From Candidatus Eiseniibacteriota bacterium (GTDB lineage Bacteria > Joyebacterota > Joyebacteria > Joyebacterales > Joyebacteraceae), in NCBI GenBank assembly GCA_030639555.1, contig DAOWCM010000027.1, forward strand, positions 1 through 13,189: a DNA stretch of 13,189 bases, given 5' to 3'. The stretch's first letter is position 1; each line of letters opens with the position of its first letter. The notes under the pieces were generated by a model. That model had not been told where the DNA came from. It saw only the letters and a list, made by a program, of their open reading frames with translations, and searched no databases. The position numbers and the translations under genes were made by a program. Positions 7,354 through 13,189 of this stretch are shown in pieces.

Positions 7354-8667
7354 CTAGCGCTCTCTTTCTACGACCTGTGACCACAGGTCGCCGTCGGCCA
7401 CAAGCTCGCCTCTGACGTACGCGGACCCATGCATCTTGCACGTTCCGCCGCGCAGCCTGCGGAGCTCAAGCTCGAAGCGCACGGAATCGCCGGGGCGCAC
7501 CGGCCGTCTGAACCTCGCGTTGTCTATGCCCATGAAGTAGACCAGCTTCTTCTCGCGTTCCTCCACCCTGGACATAAGCAGGAAGCCGCCGACCTGCGCC
7601 ATCGCCTCCACCAGAAGCACGGCGGGGACGATCGGATGGCCGGGGAAATGCCCCGCGAAGAACCACTCGTTCATGGTGAAGTTCTTCACCCCTACGACCC
7701 GCCTGTCGTCGAGCTCGAGTATCCTGTCGACCAGCAGGAACGGATATCGGTGCGGGAGGATCTTCTCGATGGCGGTGATGTCCCAGCTGGTCGTGCCGCC
7801 GTATCTGACCTTGCCTTCCTGAATCGCGTTTCGCAGGCGGTCGACGAACCTGACGTTCGTGGAGTGGCCCGACTTCGAGGCGTACACGTGGCCGCGCAGG
7901 GGCATTCCCAGAAGCGCGAGGTCACCCAAGAGATCGAGGATCTTGTGACGGACGAACTCGTCCGGAAACCTGAGATCGCTCTGGTTGACGATGCCGTCCT
8001 TGCCGACGACGATGGCGTTCTCGAGGCTGCCGCCCTTGATGAGACCCCTCCTCTGGAGATCCTCAACGTCGCTCTGGAGCGCGAACGTCCTGGCGGGAGC
8101 GATCTCCTCGAGGAACGTCTTCTCGTTCAATTCGAAACTGGCGTACTGCGTCCCGATGGTGGGATTCTCGTAGTCGATCGTGAACGAGAGCCTGAAGCCG
8201 TCATGGGGGCTGGCGGCGATATGAACGTTGCCGTCATCGAACGTCACCGGTTCGATGATCTCAAGGTGCTGCAGTTGTGCGTGCTGCTCCACGATCCCGA
8301 TGTCCGTCAGGATGTTGACGAACGAATCGCAGCTGCCGTCCGTGGGTTCCGCGGGCTCGTCGGCGTCCAGCTCCACGACGGCGTTGTCGATGCCCAGACC
8401 CGCGAGCGCCGCGAGCACGTGCTCGACGGTGTGAATCTCCACGCCTTTATGGGAGAGCGTCGTGCGCCTGGTGTTATCGTCGCTCAGAGCGACGTGATCG
8501 ATCGAAGCCGGCACCCGCGGAGCGTCCGGCAGATCGACTCTCACGAACACGATGCCGTGATCAGGCGGAGCCGGTTTGAACGAGACCGTCACCTGCTGAC
8601 CCGTGTGAATGCCGATGCCCTTGTACGAACAGCCGCCCTTGAGTGTTCTCTGCCGCGTCCTGAGCAT
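7354..8667 (-). CDS. lpxC-fabZ: Bifunctional LpxC (deacetylase) - FabZ (3-hydroxyacyl-ACP dehydratase)
   Basis: One 437-residue frame holds two enzymes. Residues 1 to about 284 are LpxC, the zinc deacetylase that commits UDP-3-acyl-GlcNAc to lipid A: GIGIHTG (17-23), VEH with zinc ligand His83, DGS (110-112), VRHKILDLLGD with ligands His241 and Asp245, and KSGHS with His268. Residues about 294-437 are FabZ, which dehydrates 3-hydroxyacyl-ACP in fatty acid synthesis: ILPHRYPFLLVDRI, GHFPGHPIVP with catalytic His340, and EAMAQ with Glu354. The usual PGVL after the histidine reads PAVL here. The ATG at 8667 shares one base with the lpxD stop (TGATG) and has GAGGAG 5 nt upstream; an ATG at 8718 lies inside lpxD and lacks this support. 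Such fusions are known in Bacteroidetes and related phyla. LpxC and FabZ draw on the same hydroxyacyl pool balance. Confidence 0.97.
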   Translation of the reverse strand: MLRTRQRTLKGGCSYKGIGIHTGQQVTVSFKPAPPDHGIVFVRVDLPDAPRVPASIDHVALSDDNTRRTTLSHKGVEIHTVEHVLAALAGLGIDNAVVELDADEPAEPTDGSCDSFVNILTDIGIVEQHAQLQHLEIIEPVTFDDGNVHIAASPHDGFRLSFTIDYENPTIGTQYASFELNEKTFLEEIAPARTFALQSDVEDLQRRGLIKGGSLENAIVVGKDGIVNQSDLRFPDEFVRHKILDLLGDLALLGMPLRGHVYASKSGHSTNVRFVDRLRNAIQEGKVRYGGTTSWDITAIEKILPHRYPFLLVDRILELDDRRVVGVKNFTMNEWFFAGHFPGHPIVPAVLLVEAMAQVGGFLLMSRVEEREKKLVYFMGIDNARFRRPVRPGDSVRFELELRRLRGGTCKMHGSAYVRGELVADGDLWSQVVERER

Positions 8668-9782
8668 CAGATCTCCTCGTCCGAGCGCTCCACGCCATCC
8701 ACGGCCCTGCCGCCACACGCCGCGCCCGCGGCGCCTCCACGCTCCACCACGTCCTCCAGCTTGCTGACGCGGGATTCCAGTCCCTTGACGCTCCCGACCA
8801 GCTTCGGCAGGTGCTCCATAAGGGCGTACTGACGCTTCGCTGCTGAGTGCTTCCGCGCGGGATACCCCGATACGCGCTCGCCCGGCGGAACCGACTTGGT
8901 CACGCCGGCCTGCGCGGCCACCATCGCACCGTCCCCTATCTCTATGTGCCCACTGAGCCCGGCCTGACCGGCAAGGACGACGCCGCTGCCGACCCTGGTG
9001 CTTCCGGAGATGCCCACCTGGGCAACGACTATCGAGCCATCCCCGATCACCACGTTGTGCGCCACCTGGACCAGGTTGTCTATCTTGCTGCCGCGGCAGA
9101 CGCGCGTCGAACCGAGAGTCGCCCTGTCGATGCAGACGTTGGCCCCGATCTCAACGTCGTCCTCAATGACGACGTTTCCGATCTGAGGGACCTTCGTGTG
9201 CAAGCAGCCAGAGAGAGCGAACCCGAAGCCGTCACTGCCGATGACGGTCCCGGAGTGGACGATGACGCGGTCCCCCAGGACACATCCGTTGCGTATCGTA
9301 ACGTTGGGGTAGATCGTCGTCTCTCGCCCCACAGCGGCCGATCTCCCGACGAACGACCCCGCGTGGATCGTCGTCCCGTCCCCGATCGTCGCGTCGTCCA
9401 TCACGACCACATTGGCGCCGATGGAGATCCCCTCACCCAGTATCGCAGACTCGGCGACGACCGCGGAGGGGTGAACACCGTTGCTCACGATCTCCCCTTC
9501 CGGGGCGAAGAGGGTCATGGCCCTCGCGAAGGCGTCGTACGGGTCGTCCACGACAATGAGCGATGTGCCGTCGGGGCGCGCGGAAGCCGCGTAGTCCCGG
9601 GACACCACGACCGCCGATGCGGACGTGTCCGCCACGTACCTCTCGTACCTGGGATTGGAGACGAAGGTCAACTCACCCTTACGTGCTTCCTTGATTCCGG
9701 CGACGCCGGCCAGTTCGGTGGAGTCGTCGCCGACGACCTCACCCCCTATGAACTTCGCCACTTCTGCGAGGGTTACGCTCAT
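8667..9782 (-). CDS. lpxD: UDP-3-O-acylglucosamine N-acyltransferase LpxD
   Basis: Third step of lipid A synthesis: adds the R-3-hydroxyacyl chain from ACP to the 2-amino group made free by LpxC. The 371 residues are slightly longer than the E. coli enzyme (341). Residues 1-100 form the uridine-binding domain (start MSVTLAEVAKFIGG; KGELTFVSNPRY at 35-46). Hexapeptide beta-helix repeats run from about 103 to 297, with GSDGFGFA (182-189), IDRATLG (218-224) and catalytic His242 in VAHNVVIGD. GYPAR (306-310) begins the C-terminal helix, which looks coiled-coil to about 348. The last 23 residues are a Gly/Ala-rich, cysteine-containing acidic tail not usual for the family. Start is ATG 9782, 39 nt after skp, with a GGAGCGGGA-like site. 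The stop shares a base with the next gene's ATG. Confidence 0.97.
   Translation of the reverse strand: MSVTLAEVAKFIGGEVVGDDSTELAGVAGIKEARKGELTFVSNPRYERYVADTSASAVVVSRDYAASARPDGTSLIVVDDPYDAFARAMTLFAPEGEIVSNGVHPSAVVAESAILGEGISIGANVVVMDDATIGDGTTIHAGSFVGRSAAVGRETTIYPNVTIRNGCVLGDRVIVHSGTVIGSDGFGFALSGCLHTKVPQIGNVVIEDDVEIGANVCIDRATLGSTRVCRGSKIDNLVQVAHNVVIGDGSIVVAQVGISGSTRVGSGVVLAGQAGLSGHIEIGDGAMVAAQAGVTKSVPPGERVSGYPARKHSAAKRQYALMEHLPKLVGSVKGLESRVSKLEDVVERGGAAGAACGGRAVDGVERSDEEI
8673..8678 (-). promoter_or_regulatory. Ribosome binding site for lpxC-fabZ
   Basis: GAGGAG, 5 nt before the ATG at 8667, sits inside the last codons of lpxD. It fixes the start at 8667 and suggests that lpxC-fabZ is translated by termination-reinitiation after lpxD. 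Confidence 0.75.
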
Positions 9783-9821
9783 TCCCGCTCCGGGCTCTGA
9801 CGGAAGAGTAAGAAAGTCGTG

Positions 9822-10352
9822 CTATTCCTCCGTCCCGTTGAGCCTGTCGAGCACCTCCTGAGTGAGATCGGTCGACGGGGCGGCGTAGACGATGCCCATG
9901 CGGGCCGCGTCGAAGATCATCGCGTACTCGTCCCCGGCGCCAATCTCCTCGAGTATCCCGTTGATCCTGTCAAAGATCGGCTGCCAGAGCTCGGCCTCGC
10001 GCTGTGCCGCCAGGCCGCCGGTGCCCCACACGCTGTTCAGGAACTCCTCGAACTCAAGCTGCATCTGCCGGATCGCCATCTCCTTCTCAGCGGCCGCCTC
10101 CTCGGAGAGCAGGAGCTTCTGGTTCTGAAGCTCGAGAATGAGCCCCTCTATCTCCCGCTCCTTCTCGCGGGCCTCGGTTCGCCAGTCAGCGATGCTGGCC
10201 TCCAGCTGCGCGTCCAGGTCTCCGGCGCCGACGTACTCGCGTCTCAGCTGGTCGGAGTTGATGTACCGCACCTCATCCGCGCCCCAGGCACCGGCAGAGG
10301 CCAACATGACAAGCACCAGGGTAACGGCTGGCGTGAACAGGTAGCGTCTCAA
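9822..10352 (-). CDS. skp: Periplasmic OmpH/Skp-family chaperone
   Basis: A 176-residue secreted protein. Residues 5-22 are a signal peptide core, with cleavage likely around residues 22-25. The mature part begins with EVRYINSDQL, then a long charged, heptad-rich coiled coil (about 46-105) and a second helical arm (about 115-137), then the closing beta element MGIVYAAPSTDLTQEVLDRLN typical of OmpH/Skp. These chaperones form trimers with tentacle-like helices and hold unfolded outer membrane proteins in the periplasm until the BAM complex inserts them. Position between bamA and lpxD is the classic one, as in E. coli. The start is TTG at 10352 with GGAGG 5 nt upstream; it follows bamA by 52 nt. 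Confidence 0.93.
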   Translation of the reverse strand: MRRYLFTPAVTLVLVMLASAGAWGADEVRYINSDQLRREYVGAGDLDAQLEASIADWRTEAREKEREIEGLILELQNQKLLLSEEAAAEKEMAIRQMQLEFEEFLNSVWGTGGLAAQREAELWQPIFDRINGILEEIGAGDEYAMIFDAARMGIVYAAPSTDLTQEVLDRLNGTEE

Positions 10353-10357
10353 GAGAA

Positions 10358-10362
10358 CCTCC
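10358..10362 (-). promoter_or_regulatory. Ribosome binding site for skp
   Basis: GGAGG lies 5 nt before the TTG at 10352. It supports a TTG start, which also puts the arginine pair and hydrophobic core of the signal peptide right at the N-terminus. Confidence 0.75.
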
Positions 10363-10404
10363 GTGATGAGCCCCGTAACTTCAGGGGCATGTTCGCGACG
10401 AGCG

Positions 10405-12804
10405 CTAGAAGTCGAGGCCGAACTGGTAGTGGACTATCCAGTCTCTCCCCCGCACGTCGTCGAATCCATAGCCGAAATCCACTCCCAGGTTACCAAGCAC
10501 GGGGACCTCTACACGGATTCCCGCGCCGGCCCCCCAGTAGAGATCACTCGGGTCGGTGTCATCACCCGAATCCCACGTGTTGCCCCCGTCGACAAAGAAG
10601 AGCCCGTGCAACGGAAGCTGGCTCCGCTCACCCGTTATCGGGAACTTGAGCTCCGCCGTCCCGAGCAGCATCGTGCGCCCGCCGTAGAGGTCCTTCCCCA
10701 CCGGGAGGATCGACCTGTTGGCGTACCCTCGAATCCCGTTCAGGCCAACGCCGCCGAGTTCGAACCGCGCATCGTTCGGGACCATGCGCGGGTCTCCGTA
10801 CCCGGTGACCAAACCTCCCCGCCCGCGAAGCATGAGCGTCATCCTCCAGACGGCCGGCACGTACTTCCTGACGTCAAGGATGTAGCGCTGATACTCCACA
10901 TCACCGCCCAGAGCCCAGCCGAAGAGGTCCGCGGAGAAGCGCGTGTAGCTGCCCAGCCGCGGGTGGAACCGCCTGTCGGTCGTCCGCCTTACGAGTGTGG
11001 CTGTCAGCCCGCTTCTCCACTCCCATCCCCGATTCGCGTCCGCGGGGTAGTAGACCGCCGTCGAGTCCATCGTGCCGTCGGCGTTGGTGTCGTGTCCGAT
11101 CCTGGTGTACTCGTTCTGCTTGAACTGCTCCAGCGTGTACTTCGTGTAAATCATCGTGTGGCGGGAGCCCATGAGGGGCATTCCGACCCGGACGTCTCCG
11201 CCGCGCCTCTCACGCTCGATGAAGTGCTCACGGGGACATTCGTCGCACTCGGCGATCTCCTCGGCGTCGTCCGGGAAGGTCTCTTCGTAGAAGCTCATCG
11301 GCAGGCCCGGGTAGTTCCGCTTGTCGTTCGTGTCGAACACATCGAAGCCGACGGAAAGCCTGCGGTTCATGAACCACGGCTCCGTGAAGCCCAGCACTAC
11401 CTCGCTGTTCTTCTTGCCGAATTCCCACTTGAGGTCCATGTAGTGGCCGTTGCCGAAGAGGTTGCCCTCTGTCAGCTCGATGAAGCCGGTGATGCCCCTC
11501 TCGCTCGTGTGCGAGACGCCGACTCCGGCGCGACCGGTCTGTCGCTCCTCGACCGTGAAGACAAGGTCGATGTCGTCCGGGTTCGAGCTGTCGGTGAACT
11601 CCACCCACGGGCCGTCGAAGAAGCCCAGGTTGGCTATCTTCCGCTGGCTCGCGATGATCTCAGACGTCTGATACAGGTCACCGGGATGCACCACGAGTTC
11701 GCGGCGGATTACCTTTTCCTTGGTTCTCTCGTTCCCGACGATGTGGATCTGTCCGATGTGTGCCGGATTGGCTTCCTCGACGTGGAACTTGAGCCTGAGG
11801 TGGTTGCCGTCCTCAATATCCTCTACCTTGAAGATGCGGGCATGAATGTACCCGCGCTCACCGTACCAGTCGTACGCGGAACGGATCGTCGCGTCGGCCT
11901 TGGGCGGCTCGTACACGTCTCCGACGGCGACGGTGGTCAGTTCATCCAGGGCCTCGATCGCGAACCCCGAGGCGCCCGTCCACTCTATCCCGGCGATCGT
12001 GTAGAGCCCGCCCTCGTCCACGGTGATCGTCAGAATGACCCTCTCGCCGCTCTCGTCATACTCCGTCTCGTACCCTTCCGTCACGGCGTCAATGAAACCT
12101 GCCTCACGATAGCGTTCCGTGATCCGAGTCAGGTCGTCATCGAGTATCCCGCGGTCGAAAAAGGCATCGGTCCGCCACCAGCGGTCCTCCCTGGTCTCCA
12201 TCACATCCTGGAGAAAGGAGGCATCGAGCAGCTCGTTCCCCTCGAAGCGGATCTCCTTCACCACGACCCGCAGCTGCTCCTCGATCTCGAATTCGACGTT
12301 GATCCTGTTGCCGGGGGCATCATCGATGTTCGTCGTGATCTTCGCGTAAGGAAACCCCTTGCGCTCGTAGAGCTCCAGAACGGCGACGCGGGAGTCCTCT
12401 AACCGACTGGCCTCGTAGGGCGCTCCCACTTCCATTCTGAGCACTGACTCGATGTCCGACTCGGACACCCGGTCGCTGCCCGTGATGTCGATGGATGCTA
12501 CCTTCGGCCGCTCCTCGACGATCACTATGAGCCTGACGCGGCCCTCACCCGTCGGCTCCGCTTCCACGCTGATGTCGGAGAAATGCCCCATTTCGTAGAG
12601 CCTGCGGATGCCCTCACGGACGCTCTCGGGCTTGAGTTCGTCGCCTGTTCTGATCCCGAATCCCAGCAGGATCCTGTCGCGGCTCACGTGCTTGTTGCCC
12701 TGGGTCTCGACGCCACTGACGACGTCGGCCGTGGCGGCCACCGACATGCAGACAACGGCCGCAAGGACCAGAGCAACAGGAAGAACCGATGTTACAACGC
12801 GCAT
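10405..12804 (-). CDS. bamA: Outer membrane protein assembly factor BamA
   Basis: Core of the BAM machine that folds beta-barrel proteins into the outer membrane. The 799-residue product has a signal peptide (cleavage likely after ATA, residues 24-26), five POTRA domains (roughly 30-100, 101-177, 178-265, 266-344, 347-421) and a 16-strand Omp85 barrel (about 423-799). IRGY at 691-694 corresponds to the conserved VRGF of loop L6, and the chain ends in FGLDF, an aromatic beta-signal. An extended predicted surface loop carries Cys520 and Cys523, and a later loop carries DTNADGTMD (572-580), both unusual. Start: ATG 12804, with GGAGGAG 7 nt upstream and a promoter ahead. An in-frame ATG at 12840 overlaps the promoter -10 and is rejected. 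skp follows after 52 nt. Confidence 0.97.
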   Translation of the reverse strand: MRVVTSVLPVALVLAAVVCMSVAATADVVSGVETQGNKHVSRDRILLGFGIRTGDELKPESVREGIRRLYEMGHFSDISVEAEPTGEGRVRLIVIVEERPKVASIDITGSDRVSESDIESVLRMEVGAPYEASRLEDSRVAVLELYERKGFPYAKITTNIDDAPGNRINVEFEIEEQLRVVVKEIRFEGNELLDASFLQDVMETREDRWWRTDAFFDRGILDDDLTRITERYREAGFIDAVTEGYETEYDESGERVILTITVDEGGLYTIAGIEWTGASGFAIEALDELTTVAVGDVYEPPKADATIRSAYDWYGERGYIHARIFKVEDIEDGNHLRLKFHVEEANPAHIGQIHIVGNERTKEKVIRRELVVHPGDLYQTSEIIASQRKIANLGFFDGPWVEFTDSSNPDDIDLVFTVEERQTGRAGVGVSHTSERGITGFIELTEGNLFGNGHYMDLKWEFGKKNSEVVLGFTEPWFMNRRLSVGFDVFDTNDKRNYPGLPMSFYEETFPDDAEEIAECDECPREHFIERERRGGDVRVGMPLMGSRHTMIYTKYTLEQFKQNEYTRIGHDTNADGTMDSTAVYYPADANRGWEWRSGLTATLVRRTTDRRFHPRLGSYTRFSADLFGWALGGDVEYQRYILDVRKYVPAVWRMTLMLRGRGGLVTGYGDPRMVPNDARFELGGVGLNGIRGYANRSILPVGKDLYGGRTMLLGTAELKFPITGERSQLPLHGLFFVDGGNTWDSGDDTDPSDLYWGAGAGIRVEVPVLGNLGVDFGYGFDDVRGRDWIVHYQFGLDF

Positions 12805-12811
12805 CAGTACA

Positions 12812-12818
12812 CTCCTCC
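12812..12818 (-). promoter_or_regulatory. Ribosome binding site for bamA
   Basis: GGAGGAG, 7 nt before ATG 12804. It decides between two in-frame ATG codons and places the signal peptide at residue 1. Confidence 0.85.
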
Positions 12819-12838
12819 ATGTTCCCACTCGAACGGGC

Positions 12839-12867
12839 ATACTAGCACAGCACCCACGCCTTGTAAA
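12839..12867 (-). promoter_or_regulatory. Sigma70-type promoter upstream of bamA
   Basis: On the minus strand: -35 TTTACA (12867-12862, one mismatch to TTGACA), a 17-nt spacer, and -10 TAGTAT (12844-12839, four of six to TATAAT) preceded by TG one base before it, an extended -10. Transcription would begin near 12832 and give a leader of roughly 28 nt before bamA. It is the only clear promoter I find in the window, so it may drive the whole run from bamA to nadB. Confidence 0.65.
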
Positions 12868-12924
12868 CGAAAACGTCGGGGACTGAACGTGCGAGAACAG
12901 CGTTACTTACGGCTGCTCAGCGAG

Positions 12925-13189
12925 TCAGAACTCGTACCGGTTCTCGATGGAAACTCGTCTGTCCCATCCGGCAAGAGTCGGGTCGTAGACAACCCTCAGA
13001 GAGAGTGACGTGTTGCGGGATACCTCGTATTCAATACCGAATTCGGAGCGGAGGCCGATTGCGGTCTCGCGGATGTCCTCCTCGTAAGGTTCGACCACCC
13101 CGAGGTACGAGATCATCCAGTCCCTCGAGATGTACTTGCCCAGCGTCATACGTGTGTTCAAGGTGTTCGGCACGTACTGGACCATTCCC
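12925..13189 (-). CDS. tamB: C-terminus of a TamB-like (DUF490) translocation/assembly module protein (cut by window edge)
   Basis: The last 87 codons of a gene that starts outside the window; the frame is open to the edge (a Gly codon precedes the first Met in view). The segment has a beta-rich pattern of alternating polar and hydrophobic residues: LGKYISRDWMISYLG, then IGLRSEFGIEYEVSRNTSLSLRV, and it ends in RYEF. This fits the C-terminal end of TamB, which bridges the periplasm and works with an Omp85 protein in outer membrane assembly and lipid traffic. Its place just ahead of bamA agrees. The same pattern could come from another outer membrane barrel protein, so the call leans on context. 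It ends 120 nt before bamA; that gap holds the bamA promoter and no clear terminator. Confidence 0.6.
   Translation of the reverse strand, partial: GMVQYVPNTLNTRMTLGKYISRDWMISYLGVVEPYEEDIRETAIGLRSEFGIEYEVSRNTSLSLRVVYDPTLAGWDRRVSIENRYEF

Noticed and set aside
10363..12402. Long open frame on the plus strand opposite bamA, and similar ones opposite lpxC-fabZ, lpxA/GnnA-like, lpxB, lpxD and waaA
   Set aside because: They mirror GC-rich minus-strand genes with strong family motifs. Their products are Arg, His, Asp and Val-rich with no recognisable domain, as expected of antisense shadows.
12726..12804. Lipoprotein signal in BamA (Cys19 in the leader)
   Set aside because: The residues before the Cys are AVV; a lipobox needs Gly, Ala or Ser just before Cys. 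A signal peptidase I site (ATA) follows a few residues on.
12805..12840. Upstream in-frame ATG at 12840 as bamA start
   Set aside because: It overlaps the -10 box of the promoter and would put 12 residues before the signal peptide; the ATG at 12804 has a GGAGGAG site at good distance.
1..13189. CRISPR arrays, tRNA or rRNA genes, insertion sequences, phage or defence genes
   Set aside because: No repeated spacers, RNA gene signatures, transposase motifs or terminal inverted repeats are seen; the whole window is explained by envelope and NAD genes.

Overview
The window is one dense, co-directional block of genes, all on the minus strand, so it reads from high to low coordinates. It encodes assembly of the Gram-negative outer membrane and the making of lipid A and the inner core. 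Sequence order is: end of a TamB-like protein, bamA, skp (ompH), lpxD, an lpxC-fabZ fusion, lpxA, a GnnA-like sugar-nucleotide dehydrogenase, lpxB, a DUF374 acyltransferase-like gene, waaA (kdtA), lpxK, nadA and the start of nadB. I see no mobile element, phage gene, CRISPR array, rRNA or tRNA.

The DNA is GC-rich, with strong purine-rich Shine-Dalgarno sites and several TTG or GTG starts. The complete lipid A gene set shows a diderm, LPS-making bacterium. LpxC fused to FabZ is known mainly from Bacteroidetes and relatives in the FCB group. Together with the high GC this suggests an uncultured FCB-type lineage (Eisenbacteria, Latescibacteria, Krumholzibacteria or Gemmatimonadetes-like). That placement is inference, not something the window proves.

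Region by region: 12925-13189 is the C-terminus of a TamB-like protein. 12805-12924 is a gap with a good sigma70-type promoter (TTTACA, 17 nt, extended -10 TGc-TAGTAT) just before bamA. 10405-12804 (bamA) and 9822-10352 (skp) supply the beta-barrel insertase and a periplasmic chaperone for its clients. 6568-9782 (lpxD, lpxC-fabZ, lpxA) covers the early lipid A steps plus the dehydratase that shares the hydroxyacyl-ACP pool with LpxA and LpxD. After the only sizeable gap inside the run (6352-6567, holding a weak hairpin with a T-tract) come the GnnA-like gene, lpxB, DUF374, waaA and lpxK, which finish the disaccharide, add Kdo and phosphorylate the 4' position. The run ends with nadA and nadB, the quinolinate branch of NAD synthesis; nadA overlaps lpxK by 4 nt.

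Nothing here looks like a wholly new defence or mobile system. The points worth following up are the LpxC-FabZ fusion with an altered FabZ motif, a GnnA-like gene between lpxA and lpxB with no GnnB partner, the lack of a UDP-diacylglucosamine hydrolase and of an LpxL-type acyltransferase in an otherwise full cluster, a possible calcium loop and a CxxC pair in predicted surface loops of BamA, and the coupling of NAD synthesis to lipid A genes.
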